DNA of 36,890 nt from Candidatus Zipacnadia bacterium (GTDB lineage Bacteria > Armatimonadota > Zipacnadia > Zipacnadales > UBA5352). Location of the stretch: assembly GCA_029821735.1 (NCBI GenBank), contig JALGSU010000063.1, forward strand, positions 1 to 36,890, read 5' to 3'. Made by a program: the position numbers and the translations under genes. The notes beneath the pieces are model-generated. The model searched no databases. It saw only the letters and a list, made by a program, of their open reading frames with translations, and was not told where the DNA came from. Shown piece by piece: positions 25,960-34,500 of the stretch; position 1 is the first letter of the stretch, and each line of letters opens with the position of its first letter.

Positions 25960-28665
25960 CTATTGGGAGGGCAGCATACCTGACGCCGCCACCAATTCGC
26001 TTGCGGCGCTGGCGCGGAGGGGGATGGCGAAGGTGTTCGCCCCCTCGATGGTGCGCCGGGGGAAGTAGACTTCCTCGGTTGTGTCGCCCGCAACCCGCAG
26101 GCCGTGGTCGGCGGTCAGGATGATCGTGGTCTCGTCGCCCTCCCGCTCGATGCGGTCGATTTCGTAGCCGTGCCGGAAGCCGTTGCCGTGGGTGACGATG
26201 ATCCAGGCACCTTGCAGGTCCTCGCCCATGGGCAGGTCGGCGTCGGTGATGAACGCGTCGTGCTCGGCGCCATCGGCGATGCGGGTGGCGCGCTCGATGG
26301 TTCCCGCGTAGAGGTCATCGTCCGTGGCGATGGAGTCTTCGCCCGCGGTCAACTCATGGCCCTGGAACAGCCACATGGCGGTGACCTCGCCAGCCACCCG
26401 GCGCACGACGCCCAGACGACCGCGCATGGTCACCCCGTCCACGGTGCGCTCCGGGTAGGGGGCGTCGTCCAGCGTGCTAATGATCGTGTCGGTGATCTCG
26501 CCGCTGGTCACCTGAAGGGCCACGCAGTTCTCGTCGGCTGGTGAGACCTCCAGCCGACTGACCGAATCGAGGAATGGTTCGCCCGCGAAGGGCTCCTCGA
26601 CTGCGGCGAAAACGCTGTGCAGTGGCGCCTCACCGGTGCGGCGCGCGGCCAATTGCGGCATCCAGAAGTCGAGGACCTTGCGGTTGTCGCCCTTGGTGCC
26701 GACGCCCGCGCGGCGGACCGACGGCGTCTCGCCGAGATACACTTCGGTCGGCGCGACCCCGAGCAAGTGCGTGCGCACCCCACGCTCGGAGTCGTCAGCG
26801 AAGTCGAACGTAATGTCGAAGACACCCTCAACGCTGGCGTGCTGCACGTTGCGCCAGATGCTGTAGGTCTCCGGCGGGTCATCGCCCGCGAACTCGGCCC
26901 CGGCCTCGGTCAGGGGCAGCATGGTCCGAGCGGTCATGTCCTCATCGGCGCTGCCGTGCAGGAGCCAGTCATGGGTCGAGCCGCCACGGGTGCGCGAGAG
27001 GTCCACAACGTAAGCGTTCTCCTCGGACACGGGGATGAGGACCAGCATCCGGCGATACATGTCCAAGCCCTCGATGTTCGAGTAGGCGCGCCTGCCATCG
27101 GCCTCCACCACGCTGATATCGGCCTCCGCCGAAGCCCCGGGGAAGAACCACAGCAGGTCGCCGTCGGACCCTCGGCCCTCCTGCTCTGCTCGGTCCACCG
27201 CGACCAGGTTGTGGGCTATGGTGGCGACGGTCCACCAGCTGATGTTGGTCCAGGTGTAGCCGACGTCTGGCAGCATCTCGCGCTCTTTAGCCCACAGCGT
27301 CAGGTTCAGGTTGTCGCGGTGGCGGTGCCCGTAGCCGCCGGAGAAGTGAAGCTGGGCCTGCATCTGGTGCGCGCCGGTTCCGCGGCCCAGCGAGGCGTGG
27401 CCGTAGCCGGGCAGGATCGTCGAGACCGTCTGCTCGCGCGGCTCGCCGCGGCGCTCGCCAGCCCAGGTGTCGTGAACAGGCGTCGAGAACCCGTTCGGGA
27501 AGCCCACCAGCTTGTACGCGTCCTGGACCTTGCCCCAGAAGGGCAGGTCGGCATCGGGGTCGAGGTCATCGAAGCGCCCGCCGTCAATCGCGTCCACGTA
27601 GCCGGGCGGGTCGGAGTAGCCCGTCACCTTCGAGAACGCCCGGCGCAGACCGCCCAGCGTCATGTAGTGGTAGCTGGGCGACTCGCTCCACGTGCCGTCG
27701 AAGAAGAAGCCCGCGTCCAGGTTCAGGAGCATCCACCCGACGGCGCGATGGACCATGTCCGGATCGCCGATGACGCGCCCGAGCATCGCCGCGCCCGCTA
27801 TGTCGTAGCCGACCACATTGCTGACATGGTAACGGTTGTCGATCAGCGCCACATAGGTTGGGCGCAGGAAGTCCTCCACCACCCGCTGGCGCACATCGTA
27901 GCCGCGCTCGGCGGACAACTCGTCGAAGACGTCGCTGTCGTAGATCAGGTCATAGGCGAGGATCATGGACTTAGGGATCTCGTTGTGGAAGTTCCCCCAC
28001 CGCCCGGCGTCCCAGGGGTAGGGCGGCTCTTGGGACTTGCAGAAGGCCACGGCCTCGGGGCTGCGGCTGTGGATGGCCGGGTAGTGCGGGTAGAGGCGCG
28101 CGGCCTTGTCCAGCACCAGCGCCACGCGGCGGGCATACTCGGGCTTGCCGGTGGCTCGCCAGGCCCTCCCCAGCGCGACGCACTGCCTGGTTATCCAGGC
28201 GCGGTGGTGCGTCCACAGATTCGCGGTGAGGTAGTGGCGGGCCTTGCGCTCCTCGTTGAGGTAGTAGCGATACTCGACCGGCTCACCGAGCGCGTTCTTA
28301 CCTGCCAGCACCTGCGTCTCCGGGTAGCGCTCGCTGGGCAAGCCGATGACCTCGCCGCAGTGTCGGCAAGTCAGTTCGTCGGGGCGGTCAATGGTCCAGG
28401 TGAAGATGTTGTTGCCCTGCGAGCCGCCGTAACAGTTGGGGCACTCGCACACGCCGACGTAGGGCAGTTCGGGGAGAAAGCGCAGCATTCCCTCCTCGCT
28501 CATCGCCATCACGCGCTCGACGGCCTGCTCGTACTCATCAGCCTTGGCCGCGTCCACTGCCGTGTACACCGGATGCTCCTCCGCGCCCGCGCCAGCGGCC
28601 AGCATCATCGCCATTGCGCACACCAGCCATGGCCAGAGACATGTCGCCAGCTCGATGTCACGCAT
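25960..28665 (-). CDS. Secreted heparinase II/III-family polysaccharide lyase
   Basis: 901 residues. Of two adjacent ATGs (28668, 28665) the second has better spacing to GGAGG. The signal peptide is CLWPWLVCAMAMMLAAGAGA. Next is a Cys cluster (CECPNC ... CRHCGE, residues about 70-105) likely binding zinc. The alpha/alpha toroid spans about 150-430 (WGNFHNEIPKSMILAYDLIY, RYHVSNVVGYDIAGAAMLG, ESPSYHYMTLGGL). The heparinase II/III beta-sandwich motif follows: GGYGHRHRDNLNLTLWAKER, LPDVGYTW, IAHNLVAVD. Family members cleave uronic-acid polysaccharides (heparin, alginate-like) by beta-elimination. The C-terminus ends SGMLPSQ-stop a few bases from the IS3 scar, so the last residues may be altered. 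A palindromic operator-like site lies upstream. Confidence 0.85.
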   Translation of the reverse strand: MRDIELATCLWPWLVCAMAMMLAAGAGAEEHPVYTAVDAAKADEYEQAVERVMAMSEEGMLRFLPELPYVGVCECPNCYGGSQGNNIFTWTIDRPDELTCRHCGEVIGLPSERYPETQVLAGKNALGEPVEYRYYLNEERKARHYLTANLWTHHRAWITRQCVALGRAWRATGKPEYARRVALVLDKAARLYPHYPAIHSRSPEAVAFCKSQEPPYPWDAGRWGNFHNEIPKSMILAYDLIYDSDVFDELSAERGYDVRQRVVEDFLRPTYVALIDNRYHVSNVVGYDIAGAAMLGRVIGDPDMVHRAVGWMLLNLDAGFFFDGTWSESPSYHYMTLGGLRRAFSKVTGYSDPPGYVDAIDGGRFDDLDPDADLPFWGKVQDAYKLVGFPNGFSTPVHDTWAGERRGEPREQTVSTILPGYGHASLGRGTGAHQMQAQLHFSGGYGHRHRDNLNLTLWAKEREMLPDVGYTWTNISWWTVATIAHNLVAVDRAEQEGRGSDGDLLWFFPGASAEADISVVEADGRRAYSNIEGLDMYRRMLVLIPVSEENAYVVDLSRTRGGSTHDWLLHGSADEDMTARTMLPLTEAGAEFAGDDPPETYSIWRNVQHASVEGVFDITFDFADDSERGVRTHLLGVAPTEVYLGETPSVRRAGVGTKGDNRKVLDFWMPQLAARRTGEAPLHSVFAAVEEPFAGEPFLDSVSRLEVSPADENCVALQVTSGEITDTIISTLDDAPYPERTVDGVTMRGRLGVVRRVAGEVTAMWLFQGHELTAGEDSIATDDDLYAGTIERATRIADGAEHDAFITDADLPMGEDLQGAWIIVTHGNGFRHGYEIDRIEREGDETTIILTADHGLRVAGDTTEEVYFPRRTIEGANTFAIPLRASAASELVAASGMLPSQ

Positions 28666-28730
28666 CATCGACCTCCATCGGAGTTCGCGTGTGGCCGAGA
28701 CCCCCAGGCGGAACTGGACGCCCCGGCGTT

Positions 28731-28746
28731 GACTGAACGGTCAGTC
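28731..28746. promoter_or_regulatory. TetR-type operator-like palindrome
   Basis: GACTGAACGGTCAGTC: the outer 6-bp arms GACTGA/TCAGTC are exact, and 14 of 16 positions are symmetric. The core resembles TetR/AcrR-family operators containing ACTGAxCGGTCAGT. It is centred about 70 bp upstream of the heparinase start codon. No TetR gene is present in the window. Confidence 0.45.
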
Positions 28747-28806
28747 GCTCACTGGAGTGTTTCACAATCCGGGCTCCAGAAACCTGCACATCTGGCCGTG
28801 AAACCT

Positions 28807-28827
28807 GACATCGGGCGATGTCGCCCG
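28807..28827. repeat. Two overlapping, mutually exclusive inverted repeats
   Basis: GACATCG-GG-CGATGTC (28807-28822) overlaps CGGGCGA-TG-TCGCCCG (28812-28827). Each pairing excludes the other. The second is followed by TTT on the plus strand. A GTTTCAC/GTGAAAC pair (28759-28765, 28798-28804) lies just beside. This could be an operator cluster or a weak switching hairpin. Confidence 0.4.
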
Positions 28828-29227
28828 TTTGCATTGCTCCCGCCATCCGCGGCCCCTTCGGTCGGGCTGGCCTATGCTTCATCGCCCAAGGCGCTTTGAG
28901 GGCTATCTCGCGGACTCAAAGGCAGCTAGGTCCAGCGGCATGCCCGTCGCCCCAACTGCTCGGCGGTCCTGGCGCAGCGCGAGCAGCCTATGATGCCTAG
29001 CGCCGAACGGCCACGTTCTGCGCACCACAATACCGCGTTATGCAAGCCCTCAGTGCCGCCACGATCTTGCCACCCCGCCCCAATCGGCGCCTCTGCCCGT
29101 TCAGTAACCTGCGTTCTGGTACGCTGGACTTACCCCCACGCCAAGCGCGGGAGTAGGTTGTGTGTGTCGACGCGCGGTCCGTCGCGACCTGCCTCGGGCG
29201 CAGCATCCAGCCCTCCATTAAGCCAAC

Positions 29228-29288
29228 GTGTAGGAACCTGCCTCACAGGCTGAGGCCCCCCACTGTGGGTGGCACCGAGACGGAGGCA
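29228..29288 (+). mobile_element. IS3-family right end (scar E)
   Basis: GGAACCTGCCTCACAGGCTG, A, then a diverged CCCCACTGTGGGTGGCACCG block and AGACGGAGGCA, ending at CA (29288). The reading frame before the stop is VGTCLTG, like scars B-D. It is the most diverged of the five copies and has almost no transposase sequence. It ends 14 bp from the stop codon of the response-regulator gene. Confidence 0.7.
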
Positions 29289-29301
29289 AGATCAGAGGGA
29301 C

Positions 29302-29961
29302 TTACTGGGGGTCGGTCAGGCCGTGGCGTGCGGCGAGGACCGCAGCTTGGGTGCGGTCGTTCACGTGCAGCTTGAAGAGGATGTTCGAGACGTGGTTCTT
29401 CACCGTCTTGGGGCTGATGTGGAGTTGCTCGGCTATCTCTCTGTTCCTCAGGCCCTTCCCCAGAAGCTCCAGAACCTCCAACTCGCGCCGCGTCAGTTCC
29501 TGGAAGACCTCTTTCGCCGCCGCTCGGAGTCGGCTGATGCGCGCGAACTCGTCCATGACGTTGCCGACCAGCTCCGGGTGCAGGAAGCCCTCACCGCGGG
29601 CAGCCGCCCTGATGGCCTCCAGCGTCTGCTCGGGCGGCGAGGCCTTGAGCATGTAACCTGAGGCGCCGGCCTTGATCGCGTCGAACACCTTGTCCTCGTC
29701 CGAGTGGACGGTCAGCACGACTATCGCGCACTCGGGCAGCTCCTCCTTGACCGTTCTCGCCGCGGTGATCCCGTCCATGTGGGGCATGTCCAGGTCCATG
29801 AGGACCACGTCGGGTTTTCGCTGTCTCGCCAGGGCCACGGCCTCCCTGCCGTCGGCCGCCTCGCCCACCACCTCGATATCCTCCTCGGCTCCGAGCAACT
29901 GAGCCAGGGCATAGCGCACGACGGTCTCGTCCTCGGCGATCAGGAGCCGGATCGGTGGCAT
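29302..29961 (-). CDS. NarL/LuxR-family response regulator
   Basis: 219 residues from the ATG at 29961, one base after the kinase stop codon, so translation is coupled. The receiver domain is residues 1-120: acidic pair E10/D11, phosphoacceptor D56 in VVLMDLDMPHMDG, T84 and K106 (GYMLK). A short helical linker precedes the LuxR-type HTH at about 155-215 (LTRRELEVLELLGKGLRNRE, IAEQLHISPKTVKNHVSNIL). This is a DNA-binding transcription regulator activated by phosphotransfer from the adjacent histidine kinase. Target genes are not evident. The longer frame upstream overlaps the kinase and is not used. Confidence 0.95.
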   Translation of the reverse strand: MPPIRLLIAEDETVVRYALAQLLGAEEDIEVVGEAADGREAVALARQRKPDVVLMDLDMPHMDGITAARTVKEELPECAIVVLTVHSDEDKVFDAIKAGASGYMLKASPPEQTLEAIRAAARGEGFLHPELVGNVMDEFARISRLRAAAKEVFQELTRRELEVLELLGKGLRNREIAEQLHISPKTVKNHVSNILFKLHVNDRTQAAVLAARHGLTDPQ

Positions 29962-29962
29962 T

Positions 29963-31141
29963 TCAGGCTTCCTCCGCCGTCTGCCCATCGCTGATTGGGA
30001 TCTCGAAGGCGACCGTCGTCCCCTGACCGGGTGCACTCGTTATGTGAAGCTGACCGCCGAGGGTCTCCGCCCGCTGTCTCATGCTGCGCAGGCCGAACCC
30101 TCCCTCAATGTCCGGCTCATCTTGTGCCTGCGAGGGATCGAAGCCCACGCCGTCATCCTCAACGGCGCACCTGAGGACCTCGGGGCCAAACTCCAGAGCC
30201 ACCTTCACCTCGCCCGCCTGGCCGTGCTTTTCGACATTGGTGAGCGCCTCCTGCACGATGCGGAACGCAGCCTGCTCCACGTCAGGCGGCAGCGGGATCG
30301 GGGAGCCCTGGGTCGCCGTCCGGGCTGAGATGCCCGAACGTGCCGCGAACAGAGACAGATGTTCATCCAGCCCGGCCACGAAGCCCGCTTCCTCGATGAC
30401 CGGCGAGCGCAGGCGTCGCACCATGTAGCGCAACTCGTCGGACGCCTGCCCGATCGTGAACCGCACATCGACCGCAATCCTGGCGGCCCGCGACGGCTGC
30501 TTCTGCATCACTTTCCTGGCGATCTCGAGTCTCATGGCCATGCTCACCAGGTAGTGCTGTATGCCATCGTGCATCTCGCGAGACAGTCGGGAGCGATAGT
30601 CGGCCAGCCCGACCTTCTCACGCAGTCTCGCGATCTCTTCCACGCGAGCGATCTCGCGGAGGGAATAGCACGCAGCCAGGATCGTCACCAGCAGGAGGAT
30701 GAAGACGCGCGTGCCCAGCTTTTCCAGGTAGGCGGTGCTTGGATCCGCGGGGTAAGTGGCCGCTACATACAGCAGGACGCTTGCCACGCCCACCAGCGCG
30801 GCGCCATGCGGGCGACGTTGTATCGAGTAGGTCACGATCGGCCAGAAGTATGCGATCGCAGCCTCGCTGTCGATACCGCCCGTCACCCGGACCAGCGCGC
30901 TGATGATGAGAACATCGACCGTCACCCATGCGGTGTCCCAGTTCTTGGGCAGTCGGTTCCCGATCACCAGATAGGCGCGCACAGCAACATAGCACAGGGC
31001 GAAGCCGACCAGTGCGTAGAGGAAGGTGAAGCTCAGCACTCGGTGGTGCACGTAATCGAAGTTGGCCCAGAGCAGGACGTACAAGAGCATGACTGCGTAC
31101 TGGCCGAAGAAAATGGCAGATCGAGTCTTGTCCGTGCCCAT
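29963..31141 (-). CDS. NarL-system (HisKA_3-type) membrane sensor histidine kinase
   Basis: 392 residues from the ATG at 31141, preceded by GGGAGGGG; the upstream extension is Pro/Arg-rich and non-native. About six hydrophobic segments occupy residues 9-160 (YAVMLLYVLLW, FLYALVGFALCYVAV, VDVLIISALV, AALVGVASVLLYVA, VFILLLVTILAACYS), followed by a short coiled coil. The H-box is SREMHDGIQHYLVSM with phosphoacceptor H191. The HATPase_c domain has the N-box QEALTNVEKHG (about 297-307) and G-boxes DDGVGFDP and EGGFGLRSMRQRAETLGGQL. There is no PAS, GAF or periplasmic domain, so sensing is probably through the membrane region, as in DesK-like kinases. It pairs with the response regulator immediately downstream. 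Confidence 0.93.
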   Translation of the reverse strand: MGTDKTRSAIFFGQYAVMLLYVLLWANFDYVHHRVLSFTFLYALVGFALCYVAVRAYLVIGNRLPKNWDTAWVTVDVLIISALVRVTGGIDSEAAIAYFWPIVTYSIQRRPHGAALVGVASVLLYVAATYPADPSTAYLEKLGTRVFILLLVTILAACYSLREIARVEEIARLREKVGLADYRSRLSREMHDGIQHYLVSMAMRLEIARKVMQKQPSRAARIAVDVRFTIGQASDELRYMVRRLRSPVIEEAGFVAGLDEHLSLFAARSGISARTATQGSPIPLPPDVEQAAFRIVQEALTNVEKHGQAGEVKVALEFGPEVLRCAVEDDGVGFDPSQAQDEPDIEGGFGLRSMRQRAETLGGQLHITSAPGQGTTVAFEIPISDGQTAEEA

Positions 31142-31545
31142 CCTCTGCGCCCCTCCCACCCGGCCACGTTCGCCGTAGGATTCGTCGCGCGCTGCCGAAT
31201 GTCCTGCCGGAGGCACTCCGGGCGCGGGCGAGCGGCGCCCGATGGTCCCAGATAATTGAGCCTGCCACCGGCCACAGTTAGGTCCGCCGGCCCATGTCAC
31301 CCGAGGGCCCAACGGGTACGATAGGGGCGTGTCTACATGCGGACCAGGATGCGCGACGCTCCGCTGCACGCTATGTTCAGGGCGATATCTGCTGAAGCGC
31401 TACAGCAGCGAATGCTGAATAGTGTGGATGCAGGAGTAGGAATCCAGTGTGCCGGTGCCTAAGGAGCTAAGCAAAACAGGTCGCGCGCAGTGGTTATCGC
31501 CATGTGGTGCTCAGGACGCAGTTCCTGACTGGAGAGTGGAAGACC
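31142..31545. other. Divergent intergenic region between kinase and DUF2339 genes
   Basis: About 400 bp that must hold the promoters of both diverging genes. I see no clear -35/-10 pair, operator or small ORF. A ribosome-binding region (GGAGAGTGGAAG) precedes the DUF2339 ATG. Confidence 0.4.
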
Positions 31546-34500
31546 ATGGGTAGCGATCGCCTGACTGCAGGCCGTGAGTACATCGAGTCAGCGCGCGCGG
31601 AAGGTACGTCCGACGAGGAGATACGACTTTCCCTGCTCGAAATGGGCTGGAGCGCGGAAGATATACACGCCCTCTCGCGCAATCTCCCGCCCCCCCTGAT
31701 CACCGCCTTCCCAGCCCCGCCACCGTCTCCACCGCCGCCATCGCCCGAGGTCCCGCTGGTGCCCGTGAAGACCGCTGGCGACCGGTACTGGTGCCCGGGC
31801 TGCGGCGCACGGGTGTTTTCCGCAGACGATCACTGCATGGACTGCGGCGCCAGGCTGGACGCGGGGCGAGCCGTATCCACGCCTCCCGAGCGCGATGAAA
31901 CGGTGGACCGTGCGCGTCGGCCCCGGGCCGGGCGTTTCGATCGGCTGGAGGTCGAGCCCGACAAGCCGCCCGAGGAACCAGCGCCACCGACTGCGCCACC
32001 CGAGCCCGTCAAGCCACCGCCACCAGTAGCTCCTCGCGAGCCCCGGCTCCGCAAGCCCGAGCGGCCCGCGCCGACCCCGCCGATCGAGAGGCCCGCTCCT
32101 CGCGCCCCCCTGGTCCCTGAGCCGGCGAAGCCCGAGCCGGAGCCCGTCCCACCGCCCGCTGAACCAGCGCCACCACAGCGACCGCGTCGCGGCATCGAGG
32201 TCACCATCGGCACCGCCTGGCTGACCCGTGAGTGGATCACCATCACCAAGCAGATGATCGTCGTCACGGTCATCATCGCCGGCATCGCTATCATGGCCGC
32301 CGGTGAGTTCGCCCATCGTCGAGGATACGTGATCCAGAGCCAGGCGCTCACCGGCGGCGGGGCGGCCGTGGTGTATCTGGCCCTGTTCGCGGGGCAACAC
32401 CTGTACCAGTTTCTGGACTCAAAAATGATGTTCCCGGCGATGGCTGCCGTCACCGTCTTCGCCGCCGCGCAGGCCATCCGCCACAAGTCAGAGACCGTCG
32501 CCACCTTCGCCTGGATCACGGGCTACGCGGTGCCGTTTCTCATAGGGAGCGGCTCCGGCGCGGGTTCCGGCGGGCCAGGCCCGTTGTTCACCTACCTTAC
32601 GCTGCTCAGCATTGCAGTGTTCGTGGTGGCCCAGAGGCACGCCTGGCCGACCTTCACCGGCCTGGCCCTGATGGGCGCCTACGCCAGTTGCGCCTACATC
32701 TTCCGGGTCAGTGACGGGGCTCTGGGCTGGACCCTGACCTACTTGATGCTCGTCACTGCGGGGATGCTGTGGGTGTCAATGAGCCGCAAGGGACGAGCCG
32801 GCGAGAACTTCGGCGCCATCGGTGCTGTTGCCGGATACCTCGTCACCGGCGTGGTCATGCTTGTGGCCATGAACTCCGGAGTGGGCGGCTCGCCGGAGGA
32901 ACGCGTATTCGTCCCCTACATGTACCTGCTCGTCCTGTCGGGCGTTACGCTATGGATGGGGCACATGCAGGACTGGCGCAGCTTGCGCTGGCTGGGCGCG
33001 CTGGGCTCCTTCGTGGGCTTCCTGTTGCTGTTCCCCATGGTGAAGGACGCAGGCGTCGCGCAGATGGGCAACTGGATGCTCCTGTACGCGGCGATGTCAG
33101 TGGCCGGATCGCTGGCAGTGTCGGCCAGCAAGCACTCAGACGCTGAACCGCTGGCCATCTCCGCCGTAACGACAGCGTACGCCGCGGCCGCGCTTCTCAC
33201 CTGGGCCTCGCTGGCCGGCGCCCCCTCCGATGGCGCAATGTTCTGGTATCTGATCGCGCTGGCCGCAGGTGTACTGCTGGTCACCATGCGCTTCGAATGG
33301 ACGAACTTCTCCGCGCTCGGCCTCGTCGCCGCCTTCCTCGCCACGGTCCTGCTCTACGACCGGCTGCCGGAAATCGGGCCCACCAGCCACTACCCACTGA
33401 TGTACCTCGCCATGCTGGGCGCGGGGGCTCTGGGGGTGAGCGCGTATCAGCAACAGCGCACGCTGGGCGCCATCAGCGTGGTGGGGGTCTTCGCCGCTCT
33501 TCCGCTGACCGGGATGATGGGCGCGTCCGTCTCGGCGTTTGTGGTCCCCGTGTACTTGGCGCTGGCCGCCGTCGCTGCCCTCGCCACGATTGAGTGGCAG
33601 CGGTCGTACGGGCTGGAATGGGTCGCCCTGCTGGGTACCTGGGGGCTCTACTTCATCTGGCGGGTCGTGGGCGGGATCGATGCTGACCCGGCAAGCTTGG
33701 GCTTCACCTCAGTGTATCTGCTCGCCTTCCTAGCAGCCATGTGGGTGCGGCACGGGCTGCGCGGCGCCGACGCAGGAACTCATGACTCCATTCTGGCCTG
33801 CGCCAACGTTGGCGCATGCTTTGCTCTGGGGTGCTGGGATCTGCATGAGATCGAGGGGCCGGGCCTGCTGGCCCTGGGGCTGTTCGCGCTGTACCTGGCG
33901 ACAGGCGTGGCAGCGATCAGACGCCGTCCGGCCCAAGTCTGCTTCGGTCCGGTGCTGGTAGGGATCGGTATCTTCTTCCTGACGCTCGCTATCCCACTGC
34001 TCTTCCACGGCTATCACATCACGGTGCTGTGGGCACTCGAGGCGACCGTGCTGATGGGGATAAGCTTCTACCTCCGCGCGCCGGCGCTGCGGTCCGGGTC
34101 TCTGCTTGTGCTGATGCTGGCGCTGCTTAAGGCCATCGTGATGGACAGCGGCATCTCCCCAGACACCTACCAGGTGCTCCTGAACGGTCACGCCCTGTCA
34201 ATGCTGGCGGTGATCGCGGCGATGTACATCGGAGCCTACTGGTATGCACACTTCCGCGAACAGGTCCGAGAGAAGGAGCAGCGGGACGGCTCGGTCCTGA
34301 TAGCCCTCGCCACCGGGCTACTGCTGTGGATCACCAGCAGCGAGGCCTGGTGCCTGGTCGGCTGGCAGCTCGGGATGGACAAGGCGGCTCAATACTTCGC
34401 ACTGTCCGGCGTGTGGGTGGTCTTCGGCGCTGTGTTGATGGTTGTGGGCGCAGCGCGTGACAGGTCGTCCCTGCGCTGGGCGGGCCTGGGTCTGTTCGCT

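Larger units (their letters stand above)
28669..29227. other. Intergenic region upstream of the heparinase gene
   Basis: There is no recognisable gene on either strand. The part nearest the heparinase start carries several inverted repeats (28731-28746, 28759-28804, 28807-28827), consistent with a regulatory region. 28830-29227 shows nothing I recognise. Confidence 0.5.

Noticed and set aside
2998..29288. CRISPR-like array from the repeated 60-bp blocks
   Set aside because: The copies are kilobases apart, in both orientations, and clearly contain the end of an IS transposase.
31142..31369. Upstream extension of the histidine kinase to 31369
   Set aside because: The added 76 residues are Pro/Gly/Arg-rich with no domain, and the ATG at 31141 has a strong ribosome-binding site right before the membrane region.
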